64,000 nt of DNA from assembly GCA_963995505.1 (NCBI GenBank), contig OZ023197.1:12522475-12586474 (forward strand), given 5' to 3'. This stretch comes from Hypericum androsaemum (lineage: Eukaryota > Streptophyta > Magnoliopsida > Malpighiales > Hypericaceae). The notes under the pieces are model-generated. The model was given only the letters and a program-made list of their open reading frames with translations, did not search any database and had not been told where the DNA came from. This document shows positions 63,102 through 64,000 of the stretch, in pieces; position 1 is the first letter of the stretch; each line of letters opens with the position of its first letter. Both the position numbers and the translations under genes were made by a program.

Positions 63102-63469
63102 TGTTAGAAATTCACTAAGGAAACACGAACACAAACAAGAACACGAACACAACAGATTACATGGTTTGGCCTAATGCCTACGTTCAATAAGAGAAAGGAT
63201 AACTTTTATTGATGAGTTTCCGAGACACAAAATCATACAACCTAGGGTGACATGCTCTTGAATATGTTGACAAATCTTAGTATCCCACAGAACCTATCTA
63301 GGTCATCTAGGAGTCCAAAATAAGAGTCGAAGCAAAACAAGAACATCCATCGCGTTGGACCCAGCATCCGCCAGTCCTCTAGTGTTCGCCATCCACAGGC
63401 TATTATTGCCTATTTGGCTCTAGCCAGTAAGCTCCAGCTTGCTCTTCAGGTTCTCGTCAACTCCCAGCA
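63102..63469 (-). repeat. LTR (5' with respect to the element)
   Basis: A 368-bp LTR adjoining the Met-tRNA-type primer site (reverse complement of CTGATACCACTT at 63,091-63,102). Confidence 0.85.
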
Positions 63470-63805
63470 AGGAGGAGGAGGGATAGGACTAGGATAGTGA
63501 GAGGAAGAAGATGAGGGAAGAGAGAGTGAGAATGAGGGAGGATGAGAGAAGAGAGAGGAAGATGGATTTTCAAAATATATAAACTAATAAGAACTATTTT
63601 GATAATTAACCACATGACAAGTCATTATCTAGTCATCCCAATCACTAGCAACCTGGTCGCCATGTATGCGTCAAAATGACGCCGTTTTGAAAAAAAATTA
63701 CGAACCGGACACCTAGTCCTCTAAGTAATAAAAATTGAATAAATTGGATCGGTTCTATGGATTTTAAACCACAGGGTACCCAAGTGATAATCGGTTACCC
63801 ACTCT

Positions 63806-64000
63806 GAGATTCTCGTGTTTGGTCTTATATCTTCTAGGATCCCAGGTGTTTAAAAATGACTATATTGTCCCCTGTGTTTGGTTTTATTATACTGCCAGGT
63901 CCCTATTTTCGGAATTAGTGATTTCCTCTGGCGAACTCCCACTTAAAAAGACATAAATGTCCCTCTCACTTAAAAAATAATAAATCCCTCTTTCCTTCTC
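63806..64000. other. Window end, no gene seen
   Basis: No coding region or named repeat is recognised in the last 195 bp. The sequence could still be part of the P450 intron. Confidence 0.4.

Larger units (their letters stand above)
61372..63469 (-). mobile_element. Second gag-only copia element, nested in the long-TIR element
   Basis: LTRs are 61,372-61,721 and 63,102-63,469 (TGTTAG at the plus-strand left ends). The flanks show AGGAG on both sides, although this lies in a GGA-rich run. On the minus strand the primer site AAGTGGTATCAGAGC adjoins the LTR at 63,102, and GGTGGAGATT adjoins the other LTR. The inside is a decayed relative of the element at 28,555, sharing for example GNAKPLV near 62,270. 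No integrase or reverse transcriptase is seen. Confidence 0.85.
60305..63805. mobile_element. Long-TIR (Mutator-like) element in the P450 3' region
   Basis: The left arm (60,305 to about 60,610) and right arm (about 63,480-63,805) are reverse complements. The left end begins GGGAAAAGT, like the Pack-MULE candidate in OSC intron 1, and the next 100 bp are also alike. The inside is pyrimidine-rich low complexity plus a nested copia element. The right terminus is diverged and target duplications were not identified, so limits are approximate. Confidence 0.65.

Noticed and set aside
60240..64000. Heme-binding exon of the P450
   Set aside because: No open stretch with an I-helix AGTDT-like, ExxR or Cys-loop motif was found on the plus strand.

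Overview
This is nuclear DNA of a flowering plant, almost certainly a eudicot. The evidence is genes split by GT-AG introns, plant LTR retrotransposons, LINE, hAT and Mutator-type elements, and three plant gene families. No bacterial, organellar or CRISPR features were seen. I rebuilt the gene models by eye from splice sites and conserved protein blocks, and phase was checked at every junction.

Left part (1-11,100): a complete DEMETER/ROS1-type 5-methylcytosine DNA glycosylase gene on the minus strand. It has 19 coding exons, 5,712 nt and a predicted 1,903 residues. The HhH catalytic Lys and Asp, the four Fe-S cysteines and the C-terminal domain are all present. Its promoter, leader exon and leader intron belong to a block of about 4 kb (10,676-14,790) that is repeated in tandem at 14,967-18,810 without the coding sequence.

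Middle-left (11,100-28,170): repeats. These are the duplicated promoter blocks, a LINE fragment, an AT-rich repeat, a foldback MITE, a 6.0-kb Ty1-copia element (20,464-26,437) and GC-rich LTR-like debris.

Centre (28,173-42,431): an intact 18-exon oxidosqualene cyclase gene (OSC, triterpene synthase) on the minus strand, predicted 768 residues. Its introns carry a gag-only copia element (last intron), a decayed LTR element (intron 7) and a Pack-MULE-like element with a 9-bp target duplication (intron 1). The residue before S-DCTAE is Leu, a feature reported as important in a friedelin synthase.

Right part (42,432-59,100): a foldback element sits about 270 bp upstream of the OSC start. It is followed by about 14 kb of rearranged repeat units that carry at least seven extra copies of OSC exon 1 and its 5' flank. 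These are interleaved with a LINE 3' end, hAT elements, (TA)n tracts, a solo LTR and an inverted block.

Far right (59,198-60,187): the 5' exons of a CYP71-clan cytochrome P450 on the plus strand, divergent from the OSC. The exon for the I-helix and heme loop is not in the window. The P450 intron is entered by a long-TIR element (60,305 to about 63,805) that contains a nested gag-only copia element. The OSC/P450 pair looks like one edge of a triterpene biosynthetic gene cluster; that is inference.
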